Assembly: GCF_017377775.1 (NCBI RefSeq)
Contig: NZ_JAFVLN010000004.1
Coordinates: 525,642-589,641 of the forward strand
DNA length: 64,000 nt
DNA from: Streptomyces sp. VRA16 Mangrove soil
Lineage (GTDB): Bacteria > Actinomycetota > Actinomycetes > Streptomycetales > Streptomycetaceae
Direction: 5' to 3'
Program-made: the position numbers and the translations under genes
Notes under the pieces: generated by a model
What the model was told of the DNA's origin: nothing
What the model saw: only the letters and a program-made list of their open reading frames with translations
Databases searched by the model: none
Shown: positions 1-7,623 of the stretch, in pieces
How positions within the stretch are numbered: position 1 is the stretch's first letter
Layout of the letters: the number at the start of each line of letters is the position of its first letter

Positions 1-2
1 TG

Positions 3-215
3 ACGATGTCGGCCGTCGGCTACCGCATCCGCGCCCGGGCCGATTACTGGGTCAGAGGCGGTGAGGACGTGCTGCGGCGGCACACCGAGACGTTCTGGAT
101 GTGGCCCGCGACCCGCTCCCGGCTCATCGGCGAGCTGGCTCCGCACGGATTCGTCCCGCTGCCCGGATACGAGGACTCGGAACTGCTCGCCGTCAGCCTC
201 CGGCACCGCTCATGA
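3..215 (+). CDS. C-terminal fragment of a probable SAM-dependent methyltransferase (5' end outside window)
   Basis: The reading frame is open from the left edge of the window to a TGA at 213-215, so only the last 70 residues are present. The segment HTETFWMWPATRSRLIGEL followed by APHGFVPLPGYEDSELLAV looks like the C-terminal end of class I SAM methyltransferases, where a last helix and strand follow the catalytic core, but no SAM-binding motif lies inside the window. It ends 104 bases before the next gene, which has its own promoter at 251-277, so it is probably the end of a separate transcript. The family is an inference from the tail only. Confidence 0.4.
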   Translation, partial: TMSAVGYRIRARADYWVRGGEDVLRRHTETFWMWPATRSRLIGELAPHGFVPLPGYEDSELLAVSLRHRS

Positions 216-250
216 GCCGTGGGACACCGGGTGTCCCGCCTCCGTCCACC

Positions 251-277
251 TGTCACAACTGGCTTCGCCACCCGGTC
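251..277 (+). promoter_or_regulatory. ECF-type promoter TGTCAC-N15-CCGGTC, site 1
   Basis: TGTCAC at 251-256 and CCGGTC at 272-277 with a 15-base spacer. It ends 41 bases before the FAD reductase start. Same architecture as eleven other sites in the first 22 kb. Confidence 0.75.
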
Positions 278-318
278 TGTTGGACGACCGCACCACACCT
301 TCTGGGACTGGAATCAAC

Positions 319-1551
319 ATGTCACGTGTGAAGACGTTCGTGATCGTCGGGGGCGGCCTGGCCGCCGGCAAGGCCGCGGAGGAACTGCGCGCGCACGGTC
401 ACGACGGACCCCTCGTCGTCATCGGCGACGAACAGGAACGGCCGTACATCCGGCCACCGCTGTCCAAGGGCTATCTGCTGGGCAAGGAGGACCGTGAGTC
501 GGTCCATGTGCACCCCGAGGACTGGTACGGGACGAACGAGGTCGACCTGCTGCTCGGCCGGACCGTGACGTCCGTCGACCGGCCGGGCGGCACGGTGCGC
601 CTCGACGACGGCAGCCGCGTCCGCTACGACCGGCTGCTCCTGGCGACCGGTTCCACGCCCCGGCACCTGTCCGTCCCCGGCGCGGACCTGGACAACGTGC
701 TGTACCTGCGGCGCCTGGGCGACAGCGACCGGCTCAGGGCCGCCTTCACCGAGGGCTCTCGGATCGTGGTGGTCGGCGGCGGCTGGATCGGCCTGGAGAC
801 GGCGGCGGCCGCCCGGACGGCCGGGGCGCACGTGACCGTGCTCGAACATGGCGAACTGCCTCTCCTCAAGGTCCTGGGGCGCGAGGCCGCCGAGGTCTTC
901 GCCGGCCTGCACCGCGACCACGGTGTCGATCTGCGTGCCCGGGCCGAGATCGAGCGCATCACCGGAACGGGCGGACGCGTGAACGGCGTCGTGCTCGCCG
1001 ACGGCACCCGACTGCCCGCGGACGCCGTGGTGGTCGGAGTGGGCATCACACCCAACGTACGGCTGGCCGAGGAGGCGGGCCTGGACGTGCGCAACGGCAT
1101 CGTCACGGACGCGCGTCTGCGGACCTCCGCCGAGGGCATCTGGGCCGCCGGCGACGTCGCCAACGCCTACCACCCGCGGCTCGGCCGCCATGTGCGCGTG
1201 GAGCACTGGGCCAACGCACTGCACCAGCCGCGCACCGCCGCGCTGAGCATGCTGGACATGAAGGCCGAGTACGACCGGCTGCCGTACTTCTACACCGATC
1301 AGTACGACCTCGGTATGGAGTACACCGGGTATGTGGAGCCGGGCGGCTACGACCGGGTCGTCTTCCGCGGAGCGCGGGACGAGCGGCGCTTCATCGCCTT
1401 CTGGATGTCCGGCAAGCGGGTCCTGGCCGGCATGAGCGTCAACGTGTGGGACGTCATCGACACGGTCCGGTCCCTCGTCGAGTCCGGCACGGAGACCGAC
1501 GACGACGCGCTCGCCGACCCCGGGGTCCCCCTGGAGAGCCTCGTTCCGTGA
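319..1551 (+). CDS. FAD-dependent NAD(P)H oxidoreductase, ferredoxin-reductase/AIF type
   Basis: Protein of 410 residues. An N-terminal FAD Rossmann motif (VIVGGGLAAGKAAEELR, about residues 8-24) is followed by an NAD(P) Rossmann motif (VVVGGGWIGLETAAAAR, about 152-168) and a third FAD contact (IWAAGDVANAYHP, about 275-287) before a C-terminal reductase-type domain. This is the layout of putidaredoxin/rhodocoxin reductases, which move electrons from NAD(P)H to a small iron-sulfur protein. It is first in an apparent operon with EhpF-like and EhpG-like genes and is driven by promoter site 1. A partner ferredoxin could be FdxA at 7088-7453, but that is a guess. Start chosen at ATG 319, since upstream in-frame codons run through the promoter. 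Confidence 0.85.
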   Translation: MSRVKTFVIVGGGLAAGKAAEELRAHGHDGPLVVIGDEQERPYIRPPLSKGYLLGKEDRESVHVHPEDWYGTNEVDLLLGRTVTSVDRPGGTVRLDDGSRVRYDRLLLATGSTPRHLSVPGADLDNVLYLRRLGDSDRLRAAFTEGSRIVVVGGGWIGLETAAAARTAGAHVTVLEHGELPLLKVLGREAAEVFAGLHRDHGVDLRARAEIERITGTGGRVNGVVLADGTRLPADAVVVGVGITPNVRLAEEAGLDVRNGIVTDARLRTSAEGIWAAGDVANAYHPRLGRHVRVEHWANALHQPRTAALSMLDMKAEYDRLPYFYTDQYDLGMEYTGYVEPGGYDRVVFRGARDERRFIAFWMSGKRVLAGMSVNVWDVIDTVRSLVESGTETDDDALADPGVPLESLVP

Positions 1552-1613
1552 GGCGCCACCTGACACGCCCCTCGCGCACCCTCCTTCGACGATCCGCCTG
1601 GAGAGGACCAGTC

Positions 1614-2714
1614 ATGGCCCCCGAACCCCTTGCCGTCCTGGACGCCGGGCCGTTCGACGACGTCGACCCGGACGCGTACGTACGAGCCGCCATGCGCTGG
1701 CACTTCGACCCCGCGACCGGCTCGCGCTTCTGGCTGGACCGGGCCGGCCGCCTCGCCTTCGACCCCCGGCACGACGTCAAGGGCGTCGCCGATCTGTCCC
1801 TCTTCCCCGATCTGACCGACGAACTGCGCGTGGTCCCCGTGGCGGACCTGGTCCCCCGTGGCTACGGCAGCGGCGTCCGTCTCGTCAACGTCTTCGACAG
1901 CGGCGGGACGACCGGGGCTCCGAAGCGGGTCATCCAGCTCGACGACTGGGTGTGGCACAGCACGGCGCACATCGACCGACGGCTGCGCGCCCACGGCCTG
2001 CCCGTCGGCGCGCAGTGGCTGACCGTGGCGCCGACCGGCCCGCACCTGGTGGGGGACGTCCTGCAACGGGCGGCGCGCTCGCTGGGCGGCCCGGCGCTGA
2101 GCGTCGACATGGATCCGCGGTGGGTGAAGAAGCTGATCGCCGCAGGTCGTGAGGACGAGGTCGAGTCCTACACGGACCACCTCGTCGACCAGTGCCGACG
2201 GATCCTGTCGACGCAGACCGTCGGCGTACTCGCCGCCACCACTCCGCTGTTGGAGCGCTTCGCCCGCGAGGACGACCTTTTGGAGCGCATCAACGGCTCG
2301 GTCCGGGCCATCGTCTGGGGCGGGACGCACATGGACCCGGACACCCGCCACCTGCTGGCCACGGACGTCTTCCCAGACAGCGCCCTGATCGGCATGTACG
2401 GCAACACCATGATGCTCACCGCGCTCTTGGAACGCGTCGGGCTCGGCCCCGACGAGCCCTGTGTGTTCGACCCGGTGTCGCCGTACGTGTTCCTGTCGGT
2501 CGTGACGCCGGGCACCCGGGAACCGGTCGGGTTCGGCGAACGTGGCCAGGTGATCGTCAGTCATGTCAGCAGGTCCATGCTCATCCCGAACAACGCGGAA
2601 CGCGACACGGCCGTCCGAGTGCGGCCGGCGGAGGGGCAGGCGGGGGACGCCGTCGCCGATGTCGCGCCGGTCTCCGTGGTCGAGGGCGACCGGGTGATCG
2701 AGGACGTGTACTGA
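1614..2714 (+). CDS. EhpF-like adenylate-forming enzyme (phenazine-type carboxylate activation)
   Basis: Protein of 366 residues resembling the acyl-CoA-synthetase-like EhpF group (aryl-carboxylate adenylation in D-alanylgriseoluteic acid synthesis). It has a phosphate-binding loop FDSGGTTGAPKR (about residues 102-113) and a late motif MYGNTMM (about 260) at the position of the usual YG(x)TE adenylate motif. It lacks the full C-terminal lid of ordinary acyl-CoA synthetases, as small EhpF-type proteins do. The start at ATG 1614 is preceded by GGAGAGGA. Its stop overlaps the next ATG by one base (TGATG, 2712-2716), so it is translationally coupled to the EhpG-like reductase, which suggests that the acyl adenylate is handed over for reduction. 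The true substrate is unknown, and no phzABDEFG genes are visible. Confidence 0.75.
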   Translation: MAPEPLAVLDAGPFDDVDPDAYVRAAMRWHFDPATGSRFWLDRAGRLAFDPRHDVKGVADLSLFPDLTDELRVVPVADLVPRGYGSGVRLVNVFDSGGTTGAPKRVIQLDDWVWHSTAHIDRRLRAHGLPVGAQWLTVAPTGPHLVGDVLQRAARSLGGPALSVDMDPRWVKKLIAAGREDEVESYTDHLVDQCRRILSTQTVGVLAATTPLLERFAREDDLLERINGSVRAIVWGGTHMDPDTRHLLATDVFPDSALIGMYGNTMMLTALLERVGLGPDEPCVFDPVSPYVFLSVVTPGTREPVGFGERGQVIVSHVSRSMLIPNNAERDTAVRVRPAEGQAGDAVADVAPVSVVEGDRVIEDVY

Positions 2715-4099
2715 TGCCGACTCCCCCGCATCCGCAGCCGGTTCAGCTGGACGCGCTGGGTCCCCGCGGCCCCTACCGGACACGGGTGCCGAGCACGGTG
2801 CACGACGTGACCGGCGCAGAGGTGGCGCGGTTGAGCCTGGTGCCGCCGGTGTACGTGACCCGGGCGCTGTCCGCGCTGCGCGGGGCCGAGCCCGTACCGG
2901 CGGCCCAGGTCGACACGCTCCTTGCGGCGGCCGCCGAGGAGTTCGCCTCGGGCACCGTCGGCGGCCTGGACGTACCCGCATACGAGGACCTCGTCAGCCG
3001 TACGGCCGGGACGCCGCTCCCGGTGGTGCGCGCCGCGACCCGGGGCACGGCGCGCTTCGTCGCCCTGGCGCGTTCGTCCGCGGAACAGGGCAGGCCGCGC
3101 GGGACGTTCGCGGGCCTTGCACACATGGACGCCGGGCACGCCGTCTGGGCACGGCGCGGCGATGTGTTCGCCGTCAACGCCTCCGGCAACCACCCCGGCG
3201 TCCACCGGCTGTGGCTGGAAGCCCTGGCTCTCGGCTACCGCGTGGCCGTACGCCCGTCGCGGCGCGAGCCGTTCACCCCGCACCGGCTGGTCGCGGCGCT
3301 GCATCGGGTGGGTGTCCGACAGGACCAACTGGTGCTGCTGCCCACGGACCACCGGGCCGCCGACATGCTGATCCGCGGCGCCGACCGCACGGTGGTGTAC
3401 GGCGGCGACGACGTCGTCGCCCGGTACGCGGGCGATCCCCGCGTGCTGCCCCAGGGGCCGGGCCGGAGCAAGATCCTCGTCACGGCGGACACCGACTGGC
3501 GCGCGCACCTCGACACGATCGTCGCGTCGGTCGCCGACGAAGGCGGCACCGCGTGCGTCAACGCCACCGCCGTGCTCGTCGAGGGCGATCCGGCACCGCT
3601 CGCCGAGGCCCTCGCTGCCAGTCTGTCCTCACTGCCCTCCCTGCCACCCCAGGACCAGCGGGCGGTACTTCCGGTGTGCGGCCTGGAGCGGGCCCGGGCC
3701 CTCGACTCCTATCTGCGGTTGGTGGCGGCCGGGACCCGGCCCTGGCTCGGCGGCGACGGCATAGTGGAGGATCTGGGCGACGGAAGTGCCGTGCTGCGCC
3801 CGGCAGTTCACCAGGCCGCCAGTGCCGGCGCCGAGCAGCTGCGGACCGAACTGCCCTTTCCCTGCGTATGGGTGGCCCCCTGGAACCGGACGGACGGCAC
3901 CGCTCCGCTGCGAGACACCCTCGTGCTCACGGCCCTCACCCGCGACCGGAGCCTGCTCGACAGGCTGGTGGCGGAACCCACCGTCGCCAATGTGCACGTC
4001 GGCGACCACCCGACCTACTGGATGGCGCCCGGCATACCCCACGACAGCTATCTGTCGGACTTCCTGATGCGCGGCAAGGCGGTTGTCGGCACGCTGTGA
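2714..4099 (+). CDS. EhpG-like / LuxC-like acyl reductase of the aldehyde dehydrogenase superfamily
   Basis: Protein of 461 residues with an aldehyde-dehydrogenase fold. A central nucleotide-binding stretch (VFAVNASGNHPGVHRLWLEA) precedes a catalytic-cysteine loop DEGGTACVNATAVL, where the Cys corresponds to the acyl-thioester nucleophile of LuxC/acyl reductases. It starts inside the stop of the EhpF-like gene. In phenazine producers EhpF activates a carboxylate as an adenylate and EhpG reduces it to the aldehyde, so the pair would act as a split carboxylic acid reductase. NAD(P)H specificity and substrate cannot be read from the sequence. Nothing follows in the same direction except a decayed phosphotransferase gene. 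Confidence 0.72.
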   Translation: MPTPPHPQPVQLDALGPRGPYRTRVPSTVHDVTGAEVARLSLVPPVYVTRALSALRGAEPVPAAQVDTLLAAAAEEFASGTVGGLDVPAYEDLVSRTAGTPLPVVRAATRGTARFVALARSSAEQGRPRGTFAGLAHMDAGHAVWARRGDVFAVNASGNHPGVHRLWLEALALGYRVAVRPSRREPFTPHRLVAALHRVGVRQDQLVLLPTDHRAADMLIRGADRTVVYGGDDVVARYAGDPRVLPQGPGRSKILVTADTDWRAHLDTIVASVADEGGTACVNATAVLVEGDPAPLAEALAASLSSLPSLPPQDQRAVLPVCGLERARALDSYLRLVAAGTRPWLGGDGIVEDLGDGSAVLRPAVHQAASAGAEQLRTELPFPCVWVAPWNRTDGTAPLRDTLVLTALTRDRSLLDRLVAEPTVANVHVGDHPTYWMAPGIPHDSYLSDFLMRGKAVVGTL

Positions 4100-4179
4100 C
4101 GGGAGGTTCGCGATCACGCTCTCAGCTTGTTCTCCAACCTCCGTCCCCACTCTGCCGCTCGCTCCTTGCTCAATGGGGT

Positions 4180-4671
4180 GATCATGTGGTCTGGCCCGAC
4201 CGGTTCTCGCCGATGGAACCCGCTCGACAACTGGCTCGCGGGGCGCGGCTGATCCAAAACTTCCACGACGCCGTGCAGGACTTCACGCCACCGTCCGGCG
4301 CGTGGTGGCGGACGCTGAGCCCGGCCGAGGACAGTGACATCATCGCCCCACAACGACCTGGCCCCCTGAAACCTCGTGGTCGCGGACGAGCCACGGTGGG
4401 CCTTCATCGACAGGGACGGTGGACCGCGGCGGACCGACTGCGCGTCTTCGCCGACGCCTACGCTCTCGATGATTCCGGACGTCGTCGGTCGGTCGCGCTA
4501 CTGGGGCGCCGTACGCGTTCCCTGCACGACTTCCTGCGCGACCGGGCAGCCCGAGGAGCCCAGCCCTGGGCAGGACCGTGGGCCGAAGGCCACGGCGACG
4601 CCTGGCACAACGACGCTGCATACATCGAGCAACGCGAAGACCAGTGGATGCGGGCCCTGCTCGCCGGCTGA
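4180..4671 (+). pseudogene. Decayed aminoglycoside/APH-family phosphotransferase gene
   Basis: Pieces of an APH-type kinase read in two frames. The frame of 4180-4342 gives VWPDRFSPMEPARQLARGAR and FHDAVQDFTPP. The catalytic loop then lies one frame over at 4349-4366 (HNDLAP), where the usual Trp codon is TGA (4367-4369), followed by NLVVADEPRWAFIDRD. The C-terminal part (RLRVFADAYALDD ... WAEGHGDAW) returns to the first frame. The metal-binding region after FID and about 40 residues are missing. A one-base insertion near 4343-4348, a Trp-to-stop change and an internal deletion together make an active enzyme implausible. Confidence 0.75.
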
Positions 4672-4843
4672 GGCATCTGCGCCATGGCGGTCGACGTCAG
4701 TATCCGGCTCCGCCGCGTGGCCGACCTGCCGGTCGGGTGCGGGGACGGATGCGCTCCGACCACGTCATGGGGCGGCGGAAGCCCACGCTCAAGGAGCACG
4801 CCCTGACCCGTCCCCGGGGCGACGCGGACCATGACGGACAAGC

Positions 4844-5395
4844 TCAGTGGGGCATCAGCAGCATCAGCGCGGTCCCCAACGCCATCGCCCCATGGCGCGT
4901 CCGGGCATACGGATCCGCCCCCTCGGTGCGGTGCGCGTTCCAGGTGGCGGACCGCAGCGAGGGCATGGGTCGGGTCAACGACCAGAGCGCACACGCCAGG
5001 AGATAGACCGTCAGCACGGCTGTGACCACAGGATCCCGGTCGTGGGACGGGCGCAGCATCCAGGCCATCGCGGCCATGCCCACCGCCGACGGCAGACGTG
5101 CGCTGATCGCCGCGACGGTGTGCGCGGCCCGGCGGTCGAGGCCGGTCAGGAGGAACCACAGCGCGGCGGCCGTGAACAGGAGCTCCGCTGTCCGGCCGGA
5201 CAGCCGATGGCCGGGGCTCCAGGGCATCACCGCCATGGTCGCGGCCATGACACCGTGCAGGAGGTGATCCACCCGGCCGCTGCGTCCGACGCCCCGGGTC
5301 CGCATGCCTTGCCACAGCGCGTGCGCCGCGACGAGGGCGAAGAGCACCGTGAGCAGGCCGTGTTCGACGTCGACGGGTGTGCGCACGGACGACAT
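4844..5395 (-). CDS. DUF5134-type integral membrane protein
   Basis: Protein of 183 residues with about five hydrophobic helices (LLTVLFALVAAHALWQ near the N-terminus, LLFTAAALWFLLTGL, AVGMAAMAWML, VVTAVLTVYLLACALWSL, and MALGTALMLLMPH at the end). Conserved His residues lie early (VEHGLLT, DHLLHG) and late (TRHGAMALG). This resembles DUF5134 membrane proteins of Streptomyces, some of which occur beside copper or redox genes, but no function is assigned. The start at 5395 (ATGTCGTCC) follows a purine-rich GTGGGGAA. A TGTCAC-N15-GCGGTC promoter 47 bases upstream places it in the same regulon as the redox genes. It is divergent from the sigma gene at 5576. Confidence 0.65.
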   Translation of the reverse strand: MSSVRTPVDVEHGLLTVLFALVAAHALWQGMRTRGVGRSGRVDHLLHGVMAATMAVMPWSPGHRLSGRTAELLFTAAALWFLLTGLDRRAAHTVAAISARLPSAVGMAAMAWMLRPSHDRDPVVTAVLTVYLLACALWSLTRPMPSLRSATWNAHRTEGADPYARTRHGAMALGTALMLLMPH

Positions 5396-5442
5396 TTCCC
5401 CCACTGGGTGCACCTTCCTGATCCGCTGCCGTACGCAGTCAT

Positions 5443-5469
5443 GACCGCGTACGCGATCGATCCGTGACA
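5443..5469 (-). promoter_or_regulatory. ECF-type promoter TGTCAC-N15-GCGGTC, site 2 (minus strand)
   Basis: On the plus strand this reads GACCGC (5443-5448), 15 bases, GTGACA (5464-5469). Reversed it is TGTCAC-N15-GCGGTC, 47 bases from the DUF5134 start at 5395. Confidence 0.6.
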
Positions 5470-5575
5470 CGGTGTGCTGCTGGAAGTACATCGAGCGCTC
5501 GCATGTGGTCGGCCGCGAAAGGTCACACGGTGGCCGCTTGTAGCATGGTGCGCACAAGGCCAGAAGGGATCCCTT

Positions 5576-6472
5576 ATGCACGCCGGCAGCCGCCCCGACA
5601 CACTTGACGGAGCGACGAAGGAATTCCTCGCGGTACGTCCTCAGCTCTTCGGTATCGCCTATCGCGTTCTGGGCAGCGCGGTGGAGGCCGAGGACGTCGT
5701 GCAGGACACCTGGGTGCGGTGGCAGAACACGGACCGCACGAAGGTGAAGGAACCGGCCGCCTTCCTGACCACGATCGTCACACGGCTGGCGATCAACCTG
5801 GCGCAGTCCGCGCGCGTGCGCCGGGAGTCCTACGTCGGGCCGTGGCTTCCCGATCCCGTCGACACGACGGAGGATCCGCAGCTGGGCGCGGAGCGTGCCG
5901 AGGCCCTGGAACTGGCGGTGCTGCTGCTTCTGGAGAAGCTGAATCCCGTGGAGCGCACCGCCTACGTGCTGAGGGAGGCGTTCGACTACCCCTACGGCCG
6001 GATCGCCGAGATCCTGGAGACGACCGAGGCCAACGCACGTCAACTGGTGAGCAGGGGCCGCAAACACCTGGCCGCCGAGCGCACGGCGCGCGTCACGCGC
6101 GTCGCCCACCGGCGTCTGCTCGAGGTGTTCCTCTCCGCGGCCCGGACGGGCGATCTCTCGGTCCTGGAGGACATCCTGACCGCTGACGTCGTCAGTTACT
6201 CGGACGGCGGCGGGATCCGCGGTGCCTCCAGGATCCCGGTGCTCGGACGGACTCACGTGTCGCGCTACCTCGTGGCCTTCGCCCCGCGCTTCTGGGCGCG
6301 CACGGAGATCCGATGGGTCGAGGCGAACGGTCTGCCGGCCGTGCTGATCTCCTCCGAGGGGGAACCGGTCGGCCTGCTGTCGCTCGACGTCTCGGAGGCG
6401 GGCATCGACCGGATCATGTGGATGCTGAACCCGGCCAAACTGGCGCCCTACGTGGACTCATTGCGGGACTGA
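5576..6472 (+). CDS. ECF sigma factor, ECF41/SigJ type with SnoaL-like C-terminal extension
   Basis: Protein of 298 residues. Sigma-2 is at about residues 15-85 (LFGIAYRVLGSAVEAEDVVQ, WVRWQ), then a linker with YVGPWLPDP (the ECF41 WLPEP motif). Sigma-4 is at about 110-165 (LNPVERTAYVLREAFDYPYG then an HTH ending ARQLVSRGRKHL), and a SnoaL-like domain at about 180-295 carries SDGGGIRGA (equivalent of DGGGK) and ends in NPAKLAPY. In ECF41 factors this extension acts as a built-in regulator. The start ATG 5576 follows AGAAGGGA. It lies between DUF5134 and Ohr genes that carry the shared promoter. I see no good copy of that promoter before this gene itself, only a TAGCAT box at 5541-5546. Confidence 0.88.
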   Translation: MHAGSRPDTLDGATKEFLAVRPQLFGIAYRVLGSAVEAEDVVQDTWVRWQNTDRTKVKEPAAFLTTIVTRLAINLAQSARVRRESYVGPWLPDPVDTTEDPQLGAERAEALELAVLLLLEKLNPVERTAYVLREAFDYPYGRIAEILETTEANARQLVSRGRKHLAAERTARVTRVAHRRLLEVFLSAARTGDLSVLEDILTADVVSYSDGGGIRGASRIPVLGRTHVSRYLVAFAPRFWARTEIRWVEANGLPAVLISSEGEPVGLLSLDVSEAGIDRIMWMLNPAKLAPYVDSLRD

Positions 6473-6516
6473 GCCGCCCACGGCGGCTCCTGGCCCTGCG
6501 ACGCGGCGCCAGCCGG

Positions 6517-6543
6517 CGTCACAGGAACAACCGTTCGCCGGTC
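6517..6543 (+). promoter_or_regulatory. ECF-type promoter CGTCAC-N15-CCGGTC, site 3
   Basis: CGTCAC 6517-6522, 15 bases, CCGGTC 6538-6543. One mismatch in the -35 hexamer. It abuts the first in-frame ATG (6544), which therefore cannot be the start. The third ATG at 6586 is 42 bases downstream. Confidence 0.7.
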
Positions 6544-6585
6544 ATGCAGCACGGAAACCTCACCATGACGACCGGGAGTCCTGCC

Positions 6586-7083
6586 ATGACCGATCCGATC
6601 CGGCTGCCCGACCTGTCCACCAAGAAGGACTTCGCCGGGGACGAGTTCGCTCCCCTCTACACGACGACGGTGACCGTCGACGGCGGTGCGGCCGCGCACG
6701 GACGGGCGTCCGGCCGTGCGCGTTCCTCGGACGGCGCCCTGGACCTGGAGCTGCGGATGCCCGCCGAGCTGGGCGGCACCGGGGAGGGGACCAATCCCGA
6801 GCAGTTGTTCGCGGCCGGAATCGCGGCCTGTTTCCACGGCGTGCTGAGCCTTCTCGCGCGGCAGGAGTCACTCGATCCCACGGCCGTCACCGTCCTGGCG
6901 ACCGTCGCGTTCGGACGTGATCCCGGGGACGGCGGCTATCTGCTCCACGTCGACCTGGTGGTCCGATGGCCCGGGGTCCCGCGCGAGACGGCCACGAGCC
7001 TGATGGAGCGGGCCGACGCGCTGTGCCCGTACGCCCGCATGGCCTGGCGGGGCACCCCGATCACCATCACGCTCGCGCCCTGA
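6586..7083 (+). CDS. OsmC/Ohr-family organic hydroperoxide reductase
   Basis: Protein of 165 residues. The two cysteines of the Ohr peroxidase pair are present, the first in LFAAGIAACFHGVL (peroxidatic) and the second in ALCPYARMA (resolving). TNPEQLFAAG and the N-terminal YTTTVTVDGG are also typical. Ohr enzymes reduce organic peroxides using lipoylated or dithiol reductants in the cytoplasm. Three in-frame ATGs exist (6544, 6565, 6586); I chose 6586 because GGGAG precedes it at 8 bases and because promoter site 3 ends at 6543. The N-terminus before YTTTV is a little longer than in most Ohr proteins. It is separated from convergent fdxA by only 4 bases. Confidence 0.8.
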   Translation: MTDPIRLPDLSTKKDFAGDEFAPLYTTTVTVDGGAAAHGRASGRARSSDGALDLELRMPAELGGTGEGTNPEQLFAAGIAACFHGVLSLLARQESLDPTAVTVLATVAFGRDPGDGGYLLHVDLVVRWPGVPRETATSLMERADALCPYARMAWRGTPITITLAP

Positions 7084-7087
7084 CCCG

Positions 7088-7453
7088 TCAGAGCGGGAAC
7101 CACGGATCCGCGTCGGCGGCTTCCTCCTTGCGGACGGCGAACCCGGAGATCTCCTTCTTGCGCACGTGCTGCGGCGGCAGAGCCTCGACCACCGGATGGT
7201 CACGCCGTTGCGGCCGGCCGTCGCCGAAGAACTCCTCGTTGACGGCCCGGTAGTGCGCCCAGTGCCGGGGCAGCTCTTCCTCCGCGAAGATCGCCTCCAC
7301 CGGGCACACCGGCTCGCAGGCATGGCAGTCGACGCATTCGCCGGGGTCGATGTACAGGGTGCGTTCACCCTCGTAGATGCAGTCCACCGGGCATTCGGCC
7401 AGGCACGCCCGGTCCTTGATGTCGACACAGGGCTGCGCGATGACGTAGGTCAT
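7088..7453 (-). CDS. fdxA: 7Fe ferredoxin FdxA
   Basis: Protein of 121 residues starting MTYVIAQPCVDIKDRAC. The cysteine pattern CVDIKDRACLAECPVDC builds one cluster (a 3Fe-4S in 7Fe ferredoxins), and CVDCHACEPVCP builds the 4Fe-4S cluster. The C-terminal extension is that of actinobacterial FdxA, a low-potential electron carrier induced by low oxygen, NO or acid in mycobacteria. The start ATG at 7451-7453 follows GGAGAGGAGCAAGGGA. A TGTCAC-N15-TCGGTC promoter lies 37 bases upstream, back to back with the flavoprotein promoter. Confidence 0.92.
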   Translation of the reverse strand: MTYVIAQPCVDIKDRACLAECPVDCIYEGERTLYIDPGECVDCHACEPVCPVEAIFAEEELPRHWAHYRAVNEEFFGDGRPQRRDHPVVEALPPQHVRKKEISGFAVRKEEAADADPWFPL

Positions 7454-7490
7454 TCCCTTGCTCCTCTCCGGGCTTCGAGCTCATCCATGT

Positions 7491-7517
7491 GACCGAAGAC
7501 ACCGCAAAGGTGTGACA
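7491..7517 (-). promoter_or_regulatory. ECF-type promoter TGTCAC-N15-TCGGTC, site 4 (minus strand)
   Basis: Plus strand GACCGA 7491-7496, 15 bases, GTGACA 7512-7517. Drives fdxA, whose start is 37 bases away. Confidence 0.75.
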
Positions 7518-7559
7518 CCTGGACACGGCTGGTGTTCACCGTCACGACACCGGTCCCCG

Positions 7560-7586
7560 TGTCACAAACCGCAGACCGGGCCTGTC
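7560..7586 (+). promoter_or_regulatory. ECF-type promoter TGTCAC-N15-CCTGTC, site 5
   Basis: TGTCAC 7560-7565, 15 bases, CCTGTC 7581-7586 (one mismatch in the -10). It ends 37 bases before the GTG of the flavoprotein gene. Another TGTCAC at 7583-7588 has no partner. Confidence 0.55.
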
Positions 7587-7623
7587 ACTTGTCCGTGACC
7601 CACCCAGAGCGACGGGAGTGATC

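Noticed and set aside
322..1566. Long minus-strand open frame opposite the FAD reductase
   Set aside because: It has no known motif and mirrors the third-position GC of the real gene. High-GC antisense frames of this kind occur across the window.
5521..5546. GGTCACA before the sigma gene at 5576 as a regulon -35
   Set aside because: No CCGGTC-like -10 at 15 bases. The TAGCAT box may be a different promoter.
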